Made by a program: the position numbers and the translations under genes. Of a stretch of 64,000 nucleotides of DNA, positions 61,248 to 64,000 are shown one piece after another. The notes beneath the pieces are model-generated. The model ran no database searches, was not told the DNA's origin, and saw only the letters and a program-made list of their open reading frames with translations. Position 1 is the first letter of the stretch. Each line of letters starts with the position of its first letter. Source of the stretch: Bacteroidaceae bacterium (GTDB lineage Bacteria; Bacteroidota; Bacteroidia; Bacteroidales; Bacteroidaceae); contig JAGAAL010000012.1 in NCBI GenBank assembly GCA_017615245.1, positions 30,312 through 94,311 on the forward strand. Reading direction: 5' to 3'.

Positions 61248-61451
61248 CTATTTCCTTCTTTGGCTTTTACGAGCGCGTACTTTCTGCTTGATGTCGGCTT
61301 TATGGCGAGCTGCACCAGAGCCGTGAGCACCAGTCTTGTAACTTTTGCCCCGTGCTTTGGTCTTCACGCGGTCGTCGGTCTTCTCTTTCTTCTTACCGCC
61401 GAAGTTAATGCCATTCATCATGGCGTAAAGTATCTCGTTGTCGCTTGCCAT
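61248..61451 (-). CDS. Small basic hypothetical protein
   Basis: 67 residues from the ATG at 61449-61451 (MASDNEILYAMMNGINFGGKKKEK..). The C-terminal half is extremely Lys/Arg-rich (KTKARGKSYKTGAHGSGAARH, KQKVRARKSQRRK), suggesting nucleic acid or ribosome binding. A longer frame running back into the upstream gene is out of frame with that gene and not supported. It starts 10 bp after the stop of the AICAR transformylase gene, so the two are co-transcribed. Confidence 0.7.
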   Translation of the reverse strand: MASDNEILYAMMNGINFGGKKKEKTDDRVKTKARGKSYKTGAHGSGAARHKADIKQKVRARKSQRRK

Positions 61452-61461
61452 AATATCAGGA

Positions 61462-62643
61462 TTAATGATGGAACAGTCGGATGCCTGTGAAGGCCATCGT
61501 AATGCCGTATTTGTCGCAAGTATCGATGACATGGTCATCACGAACGGAACCTCCTGCCTGTGCGATATATTCCACACCACTCTTGTGTGCACGTTCGATG
61601 TTGTCGCCGAAGGGGAAGAAGGCATCGCTACCGAGGCTCACCTTGGTGTTCTGTGCCAGCCATGCTTTCTTTTCCTCGCGACTGAGGGGTTCGGGCTTCT
61701 CTGTGAAGAAATTCTGCCAAGTACCTTCAGCCAATACATCCTCGTATTCGTCACCCATATACACATCGATGGTGTTGTCGCGATCGGCACGCTTGATGTC
61801 TGCCTTGAACGGAAGTGCCATTACTTTCGGACATTGACGCAGCCACCAAAGGTCGGCTTTCTGACCAGCCAGACGTGTACAGTGGATGCGGCTCTGCTGA
61901 CCGGCTCCGATACCGATAGCCTGACCGTCTTTAACGTAGCACACAGAGTTACTTTGTGTATATTTCAATGTGATGAGTGCAATCTTCAGGTCGCGTTTAG
62001 CCTCCTCGGGGAGTTCCTTATTGGCAGTCGGGATGTTGCTGAACAGAGCGTCGCTTGTGAGGTCAATCTCGTTACGTCCCTGCTCAAACGTGATGCCGAA
62101 CACCTGCTTACGTTCTACGGGAGCCGGACGGTAGTCTGTTGACATCTTGAGTACACAATACGTACCTTTACGTTTTGCTTTCAGAATCTCCAGTGCTTCA
62201 GGAGTATAGTCGGGGGCAATGATACCATCGCTCACTTCACGCTTGATGAGGAGTGCTGTCGGAAGGTCGCAAGTATCACTTAATGCTATGAAATCGCCAA
62301 AACTCGACATACGGTCTGCACCACGAGCGCGAGCATAAGCAGTAGCGATAGGGGAAAGTGGCTCACTGATGTCGTCAACAAAGTATATCTTCTTCAATGT
62401 GTCGCTCATGGGTACTCCTACTGCAGCTCCGGCAGGACTGACATGCTTGAACGATGCAGCAGCAGGCAGACCTGTAGCAGCACGCAGTTCGCGTACGAGC
62501 TGCCAACTGTTGAACGCATCGAGCAGGTTGATATAACCTGGTCGGCCACATAACACCTCAAAAGGCAAGTCGCCTTTCTCCATAAATACTCGCGATGGCT
62601 TCTGATTCGGGTTACAGCCATACTTCAACTCAAGTTCGGTCAT
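61462..62643 (-). CDS. Stand-alone AICAR formyltransferase (PurH C-domain type)
   Basis: 393 residues from the ATG at 62641-62643 (MTELELKYGCNPNQKPSRV). It contains only the AICAR transformylase domain of PurH: the conserved KYGCNPNQ, the Lys-His pair in ASFKHVSPAGAAVG, ARARGADRMSSFGDF, SNSVCYVKDGQAIGIGAGQQSR and SLGSDAFFPFGDNIERAHKSGVEYIAQAGGS. The N-terminal IMP cyclohydrolase domain is missing, with no trace upstream, so another gene must supply that step. A -7 box TAACTTTG (62703-62710) lies 60 bp upstream; its -33 box is weak. Confidence 0.92.
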   Translation of the reverse strand: MTELELKYGCNPNQKPSRVFMEKGDLPFEVLCGRPGYINLLDAFNSWQLVRELRAATGLPAAASFKHVSPAGAAVGVPMSDTLKKIYFVDDISEPLSPIATAYARARGADRMSSFGDFIALSDTCDLPTALLIKREVSDGIIAPDYTPEALEILKAKRKGTYCVLKMSTDYRPAPVERKQVFGITFEQGRNEIDLTSDALFSNIPTANKELPEEAKRDLKIALITLKYTQSNSVCYVKDGQAIGIGAGQQSRIHCTRLAGQKADLWWLRQCPKVMALPFKADIKRADRDNTIDVYMGDEYEDVLAEGTWQNFFTEKPEPLSREEKKAWLAQNTKVSLGSDAFFPFGDNIERAHKSGVEYIAQAGGSVRDDHVIDTCDKYGITMAFTGIRLFHH

Positions 62644-62865
62644 TTCTTTTATTTCTTTTGGTTTTAAACTCAATTGTGACGACAATCTGTCGTAAAGATT
62701 TGCAAAGTTAGTGATTATTTACCATTTAATCATTTACTATTTACTATTTTCTTCACTTTTTTCGTGTTTTTCTCGCATTTTTTCTTAACTCTTAATTATT
62801 AACTCTTAATTTCTTTGTAACTTTGCACCAAAATAGCAATGTATAATTTGTAATCTATATTTATA

Positions 62866-64000
62866 ATGAGAAAAACAACTTCTAAAAAGAAGGACGAAGA
62901 AAACGTAGTGATTGAAGCCCAACCTGTAAAACCTCGTAAAAAACGTGCCAAGAATGCCGAGAAGGTGATGACTGAAGAAGCTAGTGATACAAAAGAGGAA
63001 ATTGCAAAGAAACTGAAAGAAGAGGAAGCTGTCTCAGATGCTGTGCTTGACAAACTTGAACAATTGAGTAAGGGTGCTGATAGCATGAGGTTTGACGCAA
63101 TGCCAACCGTAGAAGACCGAGATGAAGAAGACCATCTGCCAAGTACTGTCTCTCCATTTGCCAAGTACGATGCTATGATGGAAGAAGCCGATGATGAAGA
63201 AGACATCCGTCCGCGTCCTGTCGTTCGTAAACCTGTACCAGATGTGTCTGATGACGCACCATCGCCTCGCAGTCCAAGGGGTAGGGGTGCAAGACGTCAA
63301 AGACATGAGACAGAAGACGGAGAATTTGTTATCAATGATGATAGCGCATCTATCTCGTCACTCACGAAAGGAAATGTCTGGGCTTCGAATGTTGATGAAA
63401 TCTACAACATGCTGATTGAAGGTCGCAGAACGGAACATTGGGCCGAAAACCGCGTTCATTACATGAACATTATTGCTCCTGTGTTCGATGTGCAGTTCTT
63501 CGATAATGAAGATAAGAGACAACAGGCTGCATTAGAAGATGCTGGATATAAAGTATTCCCATATCCAAAATCACACGATGACAAACGTAATAGTATTGCC
63601 ATCCGTAAACACCAAATCAAGAAGATTACCGATCTGACGATGGAGAATATTCTCCATCTGTCGGCTACAGAAGTACTGAAACTCATCGATGAGAATATGG
63701 GTACGGGATGGAAAGGTCTTCCATTGGCCATTCAGGATATCATAGAGACTGCGTTCTATGTCGATTGCAGCGTTTTGCCCGAAATGGCGATGCATCGTGT
63801 AGGCGGCTTGATTGACAAACGTAAAGAAGACGGCTATGAAGTTCTGGAGATTGCACGAGGTACATGGATAGAGGCCGTATTCCTTAAATTCAAACCACGT
63901 CCAGAGAAACGTCACTTTGAAGTTATTACCGATACCACACGGAAGTCTATCGATGATATCGAGGACGAAGAAGAAGACGAAGAAGAAGACGATGAGGAGG
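62866..64000 (+). CDS. Acidic protein of unknown function, N-terminal part (continues past window)
   Basis: 378 codons are visible, with no stop before the window end. The first 60 residues are basic and disordered (MRKTTSKKKDEE, KPRKKRAKNAEK). They are followed by acidic/Arg-rich segments (EEADDEEDIRPRPVVRK, SPRSPRGRGARRQ), then a compact region from about residue 165 (GNVWASNVDEIYNMLIEGRRTEHWAENRVHYMNI, TWIEAVFLKFKPRPEKRHFEVI). The visible part ends in a run of Asp/Glu. No motif or family is recognised; disordered charged flanks are common in nucleic-acid-associated proteins. A -7 box TAACTTTG (62818-62825) lies 40 bp before the ATG. Confidence 0.75.
   Translation, partial: MRKTTSKKKDEENVVIEAQPVKPRKKRAKNAEKVMTEEASDTKEEIAKKLKEEEAVSDAVLDKLEQLSKGADSMRFDAMPTVEDRDEEDHLPSTVSPFAKYDAMMEEADDEEDIRPRPVVRKPVPDVSDDAPSPRSPRGRGARRQRHETEDGEFVINDDSASISSLTKGNVWASNVDEIYNMLIEGRRTEHWAENRVHYMNIIAPVFDVQFFDNEDKRQQAALEDAGYKVFPYPKSHDDKRNSIAIRKHQIKKITDLTMENILHLSATEVLKLIDENMGTGWKGLPLAIQDIIETAFYVDCSVLPEMAMHRVGGLIDKRKEDGYEVLEIARGTWIEAVFLKFKPRPEKRHFEVITDTTRKSIDDIEDEEEDEEEDDEE

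Noticed and set aside
61452-61625. Longer N-terminus for the small basic protein
   Set aside because: It overlaps the AICAR transformylase gene out of frame and has no homologous look; the ATG at 61449-61451 fits the gene spacing.
1-64000. CRISPR array
   Set aside because: No run of regularly spaced 25-40-bp direct repeats with unique spacers was found; the periodic arrays at 57661 and 59735 are only 21-22 bp in period and have two or three units.

Overview
The window looks like chromosomal DNA of a gut or rumen Bacteroidales, most like Prevotella/Segatella. Five things point that way: promoters of the Bacteroidetes type (TTTG or TTG, 18-20 bp, TAnnTTTG) before many genes; almost no Shine-Dalgarno sequences; secreted proteins ending in type IX secretion (T9SS) sorting domains; families largely confined to Bacteroidetes (DUF3078, DUF4301, VirE/DUF3987 plus HU-like pairs); and a pyrophosphate-based glycolysis (PPi-dependent phosphofructokinase plus pyruvate phosphate dikinase). 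Genus is inference; there is no rRNA in the window.

Layout. 1-9640 (minus strand): the 5' part of a TonB-dependent outer-membrane receptor, a DUF3078 protein, a BASS-family transporter, uvrB, a LacI-type regulator and a membrane histidine kinase with TPR-like repeats. 9841-15382: a large T9SS-exported CotH/lamin-tail protein and a CapA-NlpC/P60 fusion. The latter is transcribed divergently from ppdK (15483-18203) across back-to-back promoters. 18252-21748: an AmmeMemoRadiSam module (radical SAM enzyme, then a Memo-AMMECR1 fusion lipoprotein) preceded by a C1-family peptidase gene interrupted by an in-frame stop.

22134-30847 is accessory DNA: an HU-like protein, a VirE/DUF3987 protein, an AAA/DUF4143 ATPase, an unrecognised gene with a HIRAN-like N-terminus, and a two-gene type II restriction-modification system (D12-class adenine methylase plus SacI-like endonuclease). 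A 24-bp sequence occurs three times here. 30940-41409: a short-chain dehydrogenase, a tiny Cys-rich lipoprotein, and a glycan-related secretion locus. That locus is two GH43-type enzymes in an operon with a secreted repeat protein, next to a second, larger protein of the same repeat family.

41655-41824 holds tRNA-Pro and tRNA-Ser. They are followed by a gene-poor 0.86-kb stretch with a striking nested inverted repeat. 42688-51257 is housekeeping: rlmH and a RelA-type synthetase (overlapping), DUF4301, purT, a small protein, PPi-phosphofructokinase and a membrane-anchored GH25 lysozyme. 51584-59677 is a plus-strand, visibly A+T-richer defence-like island: a broken GIY-YIG/T5orf172 remnant, a single-chain type IIG restriction-methylase, an OLD-like ATPase with a Toprim-like tail, a RhuM-family protein and a BRO-N/Fic fusion. 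It is bounded by repeat arrays with a spacing of about 22 bp. 59879-64000 returns to housekeeping: serS, a small basic protein, a stand-alone AICAR transformylase, and the start of an acidic protein of unknown function.

The best candidates for something new are the 51.6-59.8 kb island and its repeats, the thrice-repeated 24-mer tied to the VirE gene, the nested palindrome at 42162-42295, and GC-rich dispersed repeats that have been absorbed into coding sequence.
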